Assembly: GCF_029601685.1 (NCBI RefSeq)
Contig: NZ_JARRIR010000001.1
Location: 806,001-870,000, forward strand
Source: Metarhizobium sp017305935
GTDB lineage: Bacteria > Pseudomonadota > Alphaproteobacteria > Rhizobiales > Rhizobiaceae
Reading direction: 5' to 3'
DNA length: 64,000 nt
Shown here: positions 16,351-24,988 of the stretch, one piece after another
How the letters are laid out: every line of letters starts with the position of its first letter
How positions within the stretch are numbered: the first letter of the stretch is position 1
The notes under the pieces: generated by a model
The model's input: the letters and a program-made list of their open reading frames with translations, nothing else
The model's database searches: none
What the model was told of the DNA's origin: nothing
Position numbers and translations under genes: made by a program

Positions 16351-17096
16351 CGCATCCCCTCCCCGTCCTGCCGGATCTTGCCGCCGCCGAGATAGAGGGC
16401 GGCGATGGCCGGGTCGTTCCACAGATCCTTCGCCCCGCCCTCATGGGCATTGCGGCCCTCGGCGAGGATATAGGCGCGGTCGGCAATGGCGAGCGCCGCC
16501 TTGGCGTTCTGCTCGACCAGCACGACGGTGACGCCGGCCCGGCGCACCGCGGCGAGATTGACGAAGACCTGCTCCACCAGTTTTGGCGAAAGCCCCGCCG
16601 AGGGCTCGTCCAGCATGATGACGCGCGGGGACACCATCAAGGCGCGGGCGACCGCCACCATCTGCCGCTGGCCGCCGGAGAGCCGGCCGGCCGGCAATTT
16701 GCGCTGGCGGGCGAGATCGGGGAACATGTCGAACATATCCTGCAACCTTCCGGCCCGCGCCGATTTCGGCAGGATGCCGGCGGCGAGCAGGAGATTGTCC
16801 TCGACGCTCATCAGCCCGAAGACGTTTTCGGTCTGCGGCACGAAGGCGAGGCCTTCATGCACGAGGCGATGGGCGGGCACGGCGGCGATCTCGCGCCCCT
16901 CCAGCCGCACCGAGCCGGAGACCTTCGGCACCAGCCCGGCAATCGACTTGATGAAGGTGGATTTGCCGGCCCCGTTCGGCCCGAGGATGACGACGATTTC
17001 GCCCGGCGCCACCGTCATCGACGCGCCGCGAACGATGGGCACGCCGGGATCGTAACCGGAAACCAGGGCGGAGACGGCAAGGATGGGCTCGCTCAT
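16347..17096 (-). CDS. livF: ABC transporter ATP-binding protein (LivF family)
   Basis: A 249-residue ATPase with Walker A GPNGAGKST, the LivF-specific VPQTENVFGLMSVEDNLLLA (Q-loop), signature LSGGQRQMVAVARAL, Walker B VIMLDEPSAGLSP and the switch LVEQNAK. ATG at 17096 (MSEPIL) overlaps the livG stop by four bases. Second gene of the livGFHM-AKR/Rid operon. Confidence 0.92.
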   Translation of the reverse strand: MSEPILAVSALVSGYDPGVPIVRGASMTVAPGEIVVILGPNGAGKSTFIKSIAGLVPKVSGSVRLEGREIAAVPAHRLVHEGLAFVPQTENVFGLMSVEDNLLLAAGILPKSARAGRLQDMFDMFPDLARQRKLPAGRLSGGQRQMVAVARALMVSPRVIMLDEPSAGLSPKLVEQVFVNLAAVRRAGVTVVLVEQNAKAALAIADRAYILAEGRNAHEGGAKDLWNDPAIAALYLGGGKIRQDGEGMR

Positions 17097-17899
17097 GCGA
17101 GATGCCCTCCGCCGAGATAGGCCTCGATGACGCGCGGATCGGCGGCGACGGCGGCCGGCGTGCCTTCGCAGAGCAGCTTGCCGGTCGCCATGACGAAGAC
17201 ATGGCGGCAAAGCCGGGCGATCATATCCATGTTGTGCTCGATGATCAGGAAGGTGGTGCCGCGCCGGTTGATCTCGATAATACGATCGATGATGACTTCC
17301 AGCAGGCTCGGATTGACGCCGGCGGCGGGCTCGTCGAGCAGGATGATGCGCGGTTCGGCCATCAGCACCCGGGCGAGTTCCAGCAGCTTGCGCTGGCCGC
17401 CGGAGAGCACCCGCGCCGGCTCGCGGGCGAGATGCGTCAGCGTCACGAATTCGAGCAGCGCCATCGCCTTGTCATAGGTCTCGCGCTCCTCGCGGGCGAC
17501 GCGGCCGGGGGCCAGCCAGTTGGGCAGGATGCGCTCGCCGCTCTGGCCCTTGCGGCCGAGCATGACGTTTTCGACCAGCGACATCTGCCCGAAGGGACGA
17601 GGGATCTGGAAGGTGCGGCCGAGGCCGACCGAGAGGCGGCGATGCGCCGGCTGCGTCTCGACGCTCTCGCCCTCGATGAGGATGCGGCCTTCGCTGGGCG
17701 CCATGGAGCCGGCGATGAGATTGAACATCGTCGTCTTGCCGGCGCCGTTTGGGCCGATCAGGCCGGCGATCTCGCCATCGCGGATCGAAAAGGAGACGCC
17801 GTCGACCGCCGCGACGCCGCCGAAGCGCTGCACGACCTTTTCCACCGCCAGCAGCGGGCGTGCCGCCTGCCCGTCTCGCCGGCCTGTCGCCTTCGGCAT
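17093..17899 (-). CDS. livG: ABC transporter ATP-binding protein (LivG family)
   Basis: About 268 residues: Walker A GPNGAGKTTMFNLI, LivG insert with GLGRTFQIPRPFGQMSLVEN, signature LSGGQRKLLELARVL, Walker B IILLDEPAAGVNP, switch IIEHNMDMI. The first ATG is at 17899 (GAGG five bases upstream). A TTG at 17917 has a better ribosome site (GGAGG, six-base spacing) and would add six residues, so the true start may be there. It heads the leftward operon, 122 bases from the divergent GntR gene. Confidence 0.9.
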   Translation of the reverse strand: MPKATGRRDGQAARPLLAVEKVVQRFGGVAAVDGVSFSIRDGEIAGLIGPNGAGKTTMFNLIAGSMAPSEGRILIEGESVETQPAHRRLSVGLGRTFQIPRPFGQMSLVENVMLGRKGQSGERILPNWLAPGRVAREERETYDKAMALLEFVTLTHLAREPARVLSGGQRKLLELARVLMAEPRIILLDEPAAGVNPSLLEVIIDRIIEINRRGTTFLIIEHNMDMIARLCRHVFVMATGKLLCEGTPAAVAADPRVIEAYLGGGHLA

Positions 17900-17950
17900 G
17901 TCCGCCTCGATTTCCAACGGCAACCTCCAAAAAAGATTTGATCTTCAATT

Positions 17951-17960
17951 TGTGATCACA
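17951..17960. promoter_or_regulatory. TGTGATCACA operator in the liv/GntR divergent promoter region
   Basis: A perfect 10-bp palindrome in the 122 bases between livG and the GntR gene. It resembles FadR/FCD-type GntR operators (TTGTnnnnACAa). On the livG strand it lies just after TTGACG, within a possible promoter spacer, which would suit repression. The match between this site and the adjacent regulator is inferred. Confidence 0.55.
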
Positions 17961-18021
17961 TATCGTCAATCACACGGTAACGCGACATTTCTTCCCTTGC
18001 AAGAGCGATCCGGACGGGCAG

Positions 18022-18816
18022 ATGGCGGAATTTTCGAAAATTCTGGAAGTCGGTGAAAGCGCCTTCGGCGCCGTGTCCCCATCTGCGCCGCACACCAGGC
18101 TCAACCCGGTGGTGCGCGAAACGGTGCAGGACCGGGTCTACAAGGAATTGCGCCAGGCGCTGATCTACGGGTTGTTCGATCCGGGACAGGTGCTGATCAT
18201 CCAGGATCTCGCCGCCTCGTTGCAGGTCAGCACCATGCCGGTGCGCGATGCGCTGTCGCGGCTGATTTCGGAACAGGCGCTGGAAGCGCTGCCCAACCGT
18301 TCCGTGCGCGTGCCGCCCATCGACCTCAAGCGGCTCGACGACCTGTTGCAGGCCCGCATCGTCATCGAAGGTGCGGCGCTGGAACTGGCGGTGGCCCGCA
18401 TCAGCGATGCCGAAATCGAGGAATTGCAACCGCTGATCGGCCGTTACGACGAGGCCATTGCGCGCCGCGACAGCTACCCCATCGAGCAGGAACTGGAACT
18501 CAACAAGCGTTTCCATTTCCAGATCTATCAGCATTCCGGCTCGGACGTGCTGTTCCCGATCATCGAGAGCCTGTGGCTGCAATCCGGCCCCTATGTGCGC
18601 GCTGCTGTGCTGAAATTCGATCCGGCCAGCGAAATCTCGGCGCTGCATTATCATCGCGATATTCTGACGGCGATGAAGGTGCGCGATGCGGCAGCGGCCA
18701 AGCAGGCGCTCGCCTCCGACATCAGCCGCGCCTTCGACCTTTTGCGCGACGCGCCGATCCTTGAGGCCGACCCGCCCCTTGCCCCCAAACGCCGCTACAG
18801 ACGGAAGACATCATGA
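18022..18816 (+). CDS. GntR family regulator, FCD ligand-binding domain
   Basis: A 264-residue repressor type. N-terminal winged helix: RVYKELRQALIYGLFDPGQVLIIQDLAASLQVSTMPVRDALSRLISEQALEALPNRSVRV. C-terminal FCD domain with DLLQARIVIEGAALELAV, and metal-site histidines in FHFQIYQHSG and HYHRDIL. Its stop overlaps the next ATG (ATGA at 18813), so it is the first gene of the rightward operon. It probably controls both this operon and the divergent liv genes through the palindrome at 17951-17960. Confidence 0.9.
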   Translation: MAEFSKILEVGESAFGAVSPSAPHTRLNPVVRETVQDRVYKELRQALIYGLFDPGQVLIIQDLAASLQVSTMPVRDALSRLISEQALEALPNRSVRVPPIDLKRLDDLLQARIVIEGAALELAVARISDAEIEELQPLIGRYDEAIARRDSYPIEQELELNKRFHFQIYQHSGSDVLFPIIESLWLQSGPYVRAAVLKFDPASEISALHYHRDILTAMKVRDAAAAKQALASDISRAFDLLRDAPILEADPPLAPKRRYRRKTS

Positions 18817-19166
18817 GCGCTGCCCCCGACGACAGTTTCGAGCTTTACGATCTCCGCGTCGAGGCGGTGGTGCCGGAGGGCAAGCCGATCTTTTGCGGCG
18901 CAAAACCCGGCGATTATTTCGAGCTGCACGGCGAAATGCTGTCGCTGCCGCCGGGCCAAAGCTTCTCCATCTATTCGCTCTCCGCCGTGCTGCCGCTGCT
19001 CGCCGCCAAGCAGCGGGCGACGCATCCCAACGACTGGATGACCAGCGACGCCGAAATCGCCTGCCCCGATCCCCATTGCGCCAGCCGGCTGAAAATCGTC
19101 CGGCTGGGAAAGCGCCGTTTCAGCCATGCCGAAACCACCGCCGTGCCGCTGCCCGAGAAGGAATGA
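18813..19166 (+). CDS. TIGR04076 family protein
   Basis: A 117-residue soluble protein: ELYDLRVEAVVPEGKPIFCGAKPGDYFELHGEMLSLPPGQSFSIY, then CPDPHCASRLKIVRLGKRRF. The YDLrV...G...C..k.GD.f...G pattern and a paired Cys near the end are those of TIGR04076, small proteins that often sit beside aldo/keto reductases and have no known activity. Translationally coupled to the regulator before it (ATGA) and four bases before the next gene. Confidence 0.72.
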   Translation: MSAAPDDSFELYDLRVEAVVPEGKPIFCGAKPGDYFELHGEMLSLPPGQSFSIYSLSAVLPLLAAKQRATHPNDWMTSDAEIACPDPHCASRLKIVRLGKRRFSHAETTAVPLPEKE

Positions 19167-19169
19167 CCC

Positions 19170-20225
19170 ATGAGCGAGACGAGTTTTACCCTGCGCCCCG
19201 GCTACAGTATTTCGCGCGTCATTCGCGGCGGCTGGCAGCTGGCCGGCGGCCATGGCGCCATCGACAAGGCCCAGGCGATCGACGACCTGATCGCCGCCTT
19301 CGATGCGGGGCTCACCACCTATGACTGCGCCGATATCTATACCGGCGTCGAGGAGATTATTGGCGCGTTCCGCGCCAAGCTGGCGCAGACGCGGGGTGCG
19401 GATGTCGCGGCCAAGGTCAAGGTCCACACCAAGATGGTGCCGGATCTCGATGTGCTACCAAAAATCAGCAAGGCCTACGTTGAAGGCATCGTCGACCAGT
19501 CGCTGCGGCGGCTGCGTATGGAGCGGCTGAACCTCGTGCAGTTCCATTGGTGGGATTATGGCTTTTCCGGCTGGCTCGATGCCTTCGGCTGGCTGGAAGA
19601 ACTGCGCCAGGCCGGCAAGATCGAGAATGTCGGCGGCACCAATTTCGACAGCGAGCATGTCGCCGCCGTGCTGAAGGCCGGTATTCCGCTGGTCAGCATG
19701 CAGGTGCAATATTCCGTGCTCGACAATCGGCCGGAACACGGGCTTGCGGCGCTCGCCGCCGCAAACGGCGTTAGCCTGCTCTGTTACGGCTCCGTCGCCG
19801 GCGGCTTTCTGAGCGACAAATGGCTTGGCGTGGACGAGCCGGAAATGCCGCTCGAAAACCGCTCGCTCACCAAATACAAGCTGATCATCGACGATTTCGG
19901 CGGCTGGGGCCTGTTCCAGGAACTGCTGCGCGCCCTGAAAAATGTCGGCGACCGGCATGGGGCGGATATCGCCACCATCGCCAGCGCCTATATGCTGACG
20001 CGACCGACCGTCGGCGCCGTCATCGTCGGAGCGCGCAACCAGGCGCATGCGCTCGCCAATGCGAAAATCATGGCGATCACCCTTTCCGATGCGGACAAAG
20101 CCGAAATAGAGGCGGTCATGGCTCGTCGCCAGGGGCCGGAGGGCGATATCTACACGCTGGAGCGCGACCGCAGCGGCCGCCACGGCTCGATCATGCATTA
20201 CAATCTCAACGACGGGCGGCACTGA
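19170..20225 (+). CDS. aldo/keto reductase
   Basis: A 351-residue NAD(P)H-dependent oxidoreductase. Catalytic Asp52 and Tyr57 (TYDCADIYTG), the Lys in VHTKMVP and the His in VQFHWWDYG are all present. It shares QFHWW, GSVAGG-LSDKWLG--EP, SLTKYKLIIDDFGGW and the VGAR cofactor motif with the reductase half of the AKR/Rid protein at 12938-14425, so the two are paralogues recruited into one locus. ATG at 19170 follows GAAGGAATGACCC. Substrate unknown. Confidence 0.9.
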   Translation: MSETSFTLRPGYSISRVIRGGWQLAGGHGAIDKAQAIDDLIAAFDAGLTTYDCADIYTGVEEIIGAFRAKLAQTRGADVAAKVKVHTKMVPDLDVLPKISKAYVEGIVDQSLRRLRMERLNLVQFHWWDYGFSGWLDAFGWLEELRQAGKIENVGGTNFDSEHVAAVLKAGIPLVSMQVQYSVLDNRPEHGLAALAAANGVSLLCYGSVAGGFLSDKWLGVDEPEMPLENRSLTKYKLIIDDFGGWGLFQELLRALKNVGDRHGADIATIASAYMLTRPTVGAVIVGARNQAHALANAKIMAITLSDADKAEIEAVMARRQGPEGDIYTLERDRSGRHGSIMHYNLNDGRH

Positions 20226-20656
20226 TGGCAGACAGTCTTTTCGAAACCGCCCGGCGCGAGATCGTCGAGCTGCACGATTTCTTCGTCCGCTGGTTCGTCG
20301 ACGACGGCCGCCCGGCCCCCGATTTCGCCCGCTTCGAGACGGCGATGGCGGCGGATATGACCATGATCCCGCCCTCCGGCGCGGTGCTCGATCGCGCCGC
20401 CGTTGTCCACCATGTCCGCGCCGCGCGCGGCGCGGTGGACAAGGATTTCCGCATCGAGATCGAGGATGTCCGAGCCCATCTGGAAGACGAGCGCGGCATT
20501 CTCGTCAGCTATGTCGAGGCGCAATGGCGAAACGGCCAGCAGACGCGCCGCCGCTCCAGCGTGCTTCTCACCCGCAACGATGCCGCGCCGCTCGGCCTCG
20601 AATGGCGCTACCTGCACGAAACCTGGCTGCAGGCGCCAAACAATTCCGCAGACTGA
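20225..20656 (+). CDS. SnoaL/DUF4440-like protein
   Basis: A 143-residue protein whose ATG overlaps the preceding stop by one base (TGATG). The sequence VELHDFFVRWFVDDGRPAPDFARFETAMAADMTMIPPSGAVLDRAAVVHHVRAAR, followed by alternating strands (IEIEDVRAHL, GILVSYVEAQW, SSVLLTR) and WRYLHETWL, looks like a SnoaL/NTF2-type cone fold. That fold is used by small isomerases, dehydratases and binding proteins. Function not assignable; context suggests a step in the same pathway. Confidence 0.68.
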   Translation: MADSLFETARREIVELHDFFVRWFVDDGRPAPDFARFETAMAADMTMIPPSGAVLDRAAVVHHVRAARGAVDKDFRIEIEDVRAHLEDERGILVSYVEAQWRNGQQTRRRSSVLLTRNDAAPLGLEWRYLHETWLQAPNNSAD

Positions 20657-20681
20657 TGACTTCAAAACAAGGGGAACGACC

Positions 20682-21941
20682 ATGAAGACATTGCTTCTGA
20701 CACTGACCTCGGCGCTGGCGTTAAGCGCCGCTGCCGCCGCCAATGCCGCCGACTGCAAGATCACCGTCGGCGTCGTCATGGAACTGACCGGCCCTGCCGG
20801 CGAATACGGCCAGGCGGGCGCCAAATCCGTCGACATGGCGTTCCGCGACATCAACGAGGCCGGCGGTGTGCGCGGCTGCCAGCTTGCCACCGACACCCGC
20901 GACAGCCAGAGCCAGGGCAATGTCGCCGTCGATGCCGCCACCCAACTGGTGCAGGTCGGCAAGGTGCCGGTCGTCATCGGCGGCATCATCTCCTCGGTGT
21001 CGATCCCGATCCTGACCTCGGTGACCGCGCCGGCAAAGGTGGTGCAGGTTTCGCCCGCCTCCTCCTCGCCGACGCTGACGGCGCTCGGCCGCGACGGCAA
21101 GACCAACGGCATCTTCTTCCGCACCATCACCTCGGATGCGCTGCAGGGGGTGGCCGCTGCGAAATATGCCCTCGACCAGGGTTTCAAGAAGCTCGCCGTC
21201 ATCCATGTCAACAACGATTTCGGCGTCAACATGGTCAACGAGTTCTCGCGGGCCTACAAGGCGCTGGGCGGCGAGATCGTCTCGGTGACGCCCTATAACG
21301 AGAAGCAATCGAGCTACCAGTCGGAAGTCACCAAGGCGATGGAAGGCGAACCCGACGGCCTCTACCTCATCTCCTATCCGGTCGACGGCGCCACCATCGC
21401 GCGCGCCTGGATCTCGCAAGGCGGCGTGCAGAAATTCCTGCTCAACGACGGCATGAACAGCAAGGATTTCATCACCGCCGTCGGTGCGGAATATCTCAAC
21501 GAAGCCTATGGCACCTCGTCCGGCACCAGCCCGACCAAGTCGACCGAATATTTCAACGCCAATTACAAGGCCTTCTCCAACATCGAGCCCTCCAACCCGG
21601 CCGCCGACCGCTCCTATGATGCCGGCGCCATCGTCGGTCTCGCCATCGCCGCTGCCGGTTCCGACAAATCCGCCGACATTCGCGAGGCGATCTACAAGGT
21701 CGTCGATCCCAAGGGCGAGCCGATCTATGCCGGCAAGGAAGAATTCGCCAAGGCGCTGAAGCTGATCGGCGAAGGTAAGCCGATCCGCTACGAAGGCGTC
21801 ATCGGCCCGGTCGCCTTCGACAAATACGGCGACATCACCGGCCCCTTCCGCCTGTGGAAGATCAAGGATGGTGAAGTCGTCACCGTCAGCGAGATGAGCG
21901 CCGACGATGTCGGCAAGCTCAAGGCCGAGACGGACAAGTGA
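20682..21941 (+). CDS. Liv-type periplasmic substrate-binding protein (PBP family 6)
   Basis: A 419-residue protein with a signal peptide (MKTLLLTLTSALALSAAAAANA, cleaved before ADCKI). It starts ITVGVVMELTGPAGEYGQAGAKSVDMAFRDINEAGGVRG, the hallmark of Leu/Ile/Val-type binding proteins, and has the two-lobe pattern to YGDITGPFRLWKIKDG. It is the receptor for the livGFHM transporter encoded on the other side of the regulator; no second liv set is present. AAGGGGA precedes ATG 20682. Ligand unknown and, given the reductases, possibly not an amino acid. Confidence 0.9.
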   Translation: MKTLLLTLTSALALSAAAAANAADCKITVGVVMELTGPAGEYGQAGAKSVDMAFRDINEAGGVRGCQLATDTRDSQSQGNVAVDAATQLVQVGKVPVVIGGIISSVSIPILTSVTAPAKVVQVSPASSSPTLTALGRDGKTNGIFFRTITSDALQGVAAAKYALDQGFKKLAVIHVNNDFGVNMVNEFSRAYKALGGEIVSVTPYNEKQSSYQSEVTKAMEGEPDGLYLISYPVDGATIARAWISQGGVQKFLLNDGMNSKDFITAVGAEYLNEAYGTSSGTSPTKSTEYFNANYKAFSNIEPSNPAADRSYDAGAIVGLAIAAAGSDKSADIREAIYKVVDPKGEPIYAGKEEFAKALKLIGEGKPIRYEGVIGPVAFDKYGDITGPFRLWKIKDGEVVTVSEMSADDVGKLKAETDK

Positions 21942-21952
21942 GGCATGACCAT

Positions 21953-21988
21953 GAAAAACCCCGGATCGGCGATCCGGGGTTTTTTCAT
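21953..21988. terminator. bidirectional terminator between the two catabolic loci
   Basis: AAAAACCCCGGATC, GGC loop, GATCCGGGGTTTTTT. The stem has A-run and T-run on opposite sides, so it can end transcription of the rightward binding-protein operon and of the leftward apiose operon. Confidence 0.88.
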
Positions 21989-22004
21989 GCGCGGAAATAG
22001 CCGG

Positions 22005-23951
22005 CTATGCGTTCCGCCAGCCGAGGCGGGCGATGGCGTAAGGGCGCAGCGTCAGTTGTGGACCGGTGAAGGCGGCCTCGTCGATGCGGTCATGGGCGGC
22101 CTCCAGCACGGTGGTTTCGTCGAGTATCGCCAGCGATGCATCGGCAAGACCGAGGGCGGAGAGGTCCACGTCTGATGTCTCGGGGGTAATGTTGGCGAGT
22201 AGCAGCACCCGTTCGCCATCGCGACTTTCGCCTGCCAGTGCCAGAATTTCATGCGGACGATCTGAGATCACCTCGCGCCACGTCCAGCCGGCCATCATCG
22301 CCAGGGACCGCACCACATGGGCGAGCGGGCGCAAGGCCCCTTCCGGCATCGGCTCGCCCGGGCCGGCGATCAGGCCGAAAGGGCCGGTGACGGCCGAGAG
22401 CGTCAGCCGCTCCAGTCCCGCACCCGCGACACGGGCGGCATAACCGAGCGCAAAGGCGGCGCCGAACAGAGCATTGTGGCGCGGATCGCGATGGGCCATG
22501 GCAATGCGCCCGCCTTGCGGGTTGTCCATGGTGCGGCTGCCATAGGGGTTCTGGCGCATGGGAATGGTCGAGGGGCCGATGCGATAGGGTTTTTCGCCAT
22601 AGATCGCCCGCAGCGAGCGGGTGATGAAGGGCAGCGCCTCCAGCGTCTGCATGACGCTGTCATCGTCGGCGGCATGGACGATGGGGTTGGTGGCATGGCT
22701 GACAAAGGCCAGCCGCTCCGCCGGCACGCGCTTGCGGTTGATCTCGGTGAAGTAGCTCAACATGCCACCGCCGACAAAGATCGCCGGGAAGGCGGTTTTC
22801 GCCGCCGCATAGACATCGTCCAATGCCGGACAATCCGGCCAGGCGCTGCCGGGCGGCGTCGATTGCCGGTCGACGGAGGGCGAGACCAGCACGGCGTCGA
22901 GCGGCAGGCCGGCCTCATGGGCGAAGGCCGCGATCTCCTCCATCTCCTCGCCGAGCGGGCGCTGGCAGGGCACGGCGATTTCCATGGTCAGGCAACCGCG
23001 ATAGTGATGACTGAGCGCCGCGAAGGCCTCGATGGTGCCGCGCCCATGGCCGGCATCGGGATCGAAATGCAGCAGCAATTCCTGTGCGCCGAAATCGCCG
23101 ACGTCTTCCAGCGCCGCCAAGGTTGCCGCCGCCTCATCCGGCGACACCGCAAGGCCGATGGACGGCAGGTTGCCGGCGCCCTCGCCCCAGCGCAGCGCCA
23201 CCGGGCCGGTATCCGCGCTTTGCATCGCCTGCGATTCATCGCGGGCATCGCGGATAGTCAGTGTGATTTTTTGCGTGACCGTCTCCCCCGCACCGATGCG
23301 ATAGGGCCAGGGCAGCGCCAGGGGCCGCACATAGGTCTTGTAGGAGGCATCCGACCAATTGCGCTGGTCCTCCATCTCGAAAGTATCGCCTTCCATGCGG
23401 CATTCGGCGGTGACGCCGGGCAGGACGGCATGGGTGATCGCGCGCATATCCTTAAAAGGTTGCCATGGCTCGATATGGTCAGGCAGATGCGTCTCCTCGA
23501 CGGTGCCGTCGACATGCTCGACGGTGACCGGTGAACCGGCAAGACCGACGATGGGATGCAGGATGCAGAAGCCGCAGCGGTTGGTTTCGAACCCGGTCGT
23601 GGTCTCGGCGCTCGCCTCGAAGGTCAGCGTTTCAGGCGTGCCGGTGATCGTTGCGGCAATAATGAGTTCGGTATCATCAGTCCCGGCGCAGCGGGAACGA
23701 TAGCGCACGATGAATCTTTCCGGCTCTTGCTCGACCGTGAGGTCGGACAGCGCCGGATCGTAGGTACCCCAATCGCGGTCGCGCACCAGGAAAGAGATGG
23801 CGCGCAGCACCTCGATGCCGTCATAGGCGATGCGGCGCAGGGCGCCACCGGAAAATTTCGCCGTCAACCGGCCGGCCTTCAACTCGGTCGGGGCGGGTTC
23901 GACTTGCGTCGTGCCGTAGAGCAGAAAGGCGCGGTCGGCGGAAATCGTCAT
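22005..23951 (-). CDS. apnL: D-apionate lactonase
   Basis: A 648-residue protein without signal peptide, MTISADRAFLLYGTTQ... to ARLGWRNA. Features: an N-terminal all-beta region (FETNRCGFCILHPIVGLAG, VEHVDGTVEETHLPDHIEPWQPFKD), then an alpha/beta middle part (LLLHFDPDAGHGRGTIEAFAAL, IFVGGGMLSYFTEINRKR) and a final small domain. This is the architecture and wording I associate with ApnL, which hydrolyses D-apionolactone to D-apionate. Its place after apiose dehydrogenase (ATGA overlap) fits that step exactly. Last gene of the operon. No catalytic residues are assigned here. Confidence 0.78.
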   Translation of the reverse strand: MTISADRAFLLYGTTQVEPAPTELKAGRLTAKFSGGALRRIAYDGIEVLRAISFLVRDRDWGTYDPALSDLTVEQEPERFIVRYRSRCAGTDDTELIIAATITGTPETLTFEASAETTTGFETNRCGFCILHPIVGLAGSPVTVEHVDGTVEETHLPDHIEPWQPFKDMRAITHAVLPGVTAECRMEGDTFEMEDQRNWSDASYKTYVRPLALPWPYRIGAGETVTQKITLTIRDARDESQAMQSADTGPVALRWGEGAGNLPSIGLAVSPDEAAATLAALEDVGDFGAQELLLHFDPDAGHGRGTIEAFAALSHHYRGCLTMEIAVPCQRPLGEEMEEIAAFAHEAGLPLDAVLVSPSVDRQSTPPGSAWPDCPALDDVYAAAKTAFPAIFVGGGMLSYFTEINRKRVPAERLAFVSHATNPIVHAADDDSVMQTLEALPFITRSLRAIYGEKPYRIGPSTIPMRQNPYGSRTMDNPQGGRIAMAHRDPRHNALFGAAFALGYAARVAGAGLERLTLSAVTGPFGLIAGPGEPMPEGALRPLAHVVRSLAMMAGWTWREVISDRPHEILALAGESRDGERVLLLANITPETSDVDLSALGLADASLAILDETTVLEAAHDRIDEAAFTGPQLTLRPYAIARLGWRNA

Positions 23952-24988
23952 CTGAGCAGCCCTCCGATATCGACCGGCTGGCCGGAGGCAGCGCTTGCAT
24001 AGGCCGCTTCGACCAGCGCAAAGGTTTTCAGATTGTCGGCGCCCGAGGTCGAGGTCTCGACCCCGGCTTTTAGGGCATCGGCCCAATGCTGCTGGATGGC
24101 GAAAACGCTTTCCTGGATATTGTGCCAAGGCCGCGAGGCCCAAGTGAGCAGCGCTGGCGAGACATCGGTGACATCGATGCCCGAGGCATTGGTGATCGTC
24201 AGGCGATAGCCCTGCGACAGGCGCAGCGATCCCTCGCTGCCGTCGAGTTCGATCAGGGTTTCCGGGAAAGGCTCGACCGCCTGTTTCGTCGCATAGCTGA
24301 CGTCGACGATGGAGGTGGCGCCGTTTTCATGATCCATCAGGATCGTGGCGACGTCCTCGCCCTTGATATCAGGGTTGACCCGTTTCGTGCGCGCCGTCAG
24401 CGACGTCACGTCGCCAAGGATGAAGCGGGCGATATCCAGCGTGTGGATGCCCAGATCCTCGATGATGAAGCGCGAGCCTTCCGCCAGATAGGGCTGGGCG
24501 GCGAAAACGTCGAAGCCGGAGCGGAAGGAGAAGCGGCCCCAGAAGGGTTTTCCGATGGCCCCCGCCTCCAGCGCCTTGCGCACCGCCTGGATCGGCGTCT
24601 GCCAGCGGAAATTTTCATGGATCATCAGGGGGATGCCGGCATCGCGGCAGGCTCCCACCATGGCCTTGGCGTCATCCAGCGTCGGCGCGAAAGGTTTCTG
24701 GCAGATCGCCGGGATTTTGTGGGCCGCGGCCATTTCGACCAGCACCCGGTGGCTTTGCACCGTGGTGGCGATGTCGACGAAATCGAAGCCGCCATCGGCA
24801 AACATTTGGGCGGCATCGGTATAGCGCCTGACGATGCCGAACTGATCGCCGACGATCTTCAGCCGTTCGGGATCGCGGTCGCAGAGCGCGACGATCCCGG
24901 CGCCGTCCACATCCTTCCAGCCATGCATCTGATTGACGGCGAAGAAACCGCAGCCGATCAGGGCCCCGTTCAACTCTGCCATGTCCAT
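23948..24988 (-). CDS. apsD: D-apiose dehydrogenase (Gfo/Idh/MocA family)
   Basis: A 346-residue NAD(P)-dependent sugar oxidoreductase. Nucleotide-binding start ALIGCGFFAVNQMHGW, the family's CQKPFA (E/Q-K-P with the catalytic Lys) near residue 95, MIHENFRWQ, and the catalytic DLGIHTLDIARFILG helix. In this context it should oxidise D-apiose to D-apionolactone. The ATG at 24988 overlaps the permease stop (TGATG); a second ATG at 24982 would remove two residues. The family is certain; the substrate is inferred from the flanking apnL, apnO, oiaK and RuBisCO-like genes. Confidence 0.82.
   Translation of the reverse strand: MDMAELNGALIGCGFFAVNQMHGWKDVDGAGIVALCDRDPERLKIVGDQFGIVRRYTDAAQMFADGGFDFVDIATTVQSHRVLVEMAAAHKIPAICQKPFAPTLDDAKAMVGACRDAGIPLMIHENFRWQTPIQAVRKALEAGAIGKPFWGRFSFRSGFDVFAAQPYLAEGSRFIIEDLGIHTLDIARFILGDVTSLTARTKRVNPDIKGEDVATILMDHENGATSIVDVSYATKQAVEPFPETLIELDGSEGSLRLSQGYRLTITNASGIDVTDVSPALLTWASRPWHNIQESVFAIQQHWADALKAGVETSTSGADNLKTFALVEAAYASAASGQPVDIGGLLR

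Noticed and set aside
14462..16486. A 674-codon frame joining livM to upstream DNA
   Set aside because: The first 348 codons run out of frame through livH; livM starts at 15442 with a TGATG overlap, so this is not a fusion.
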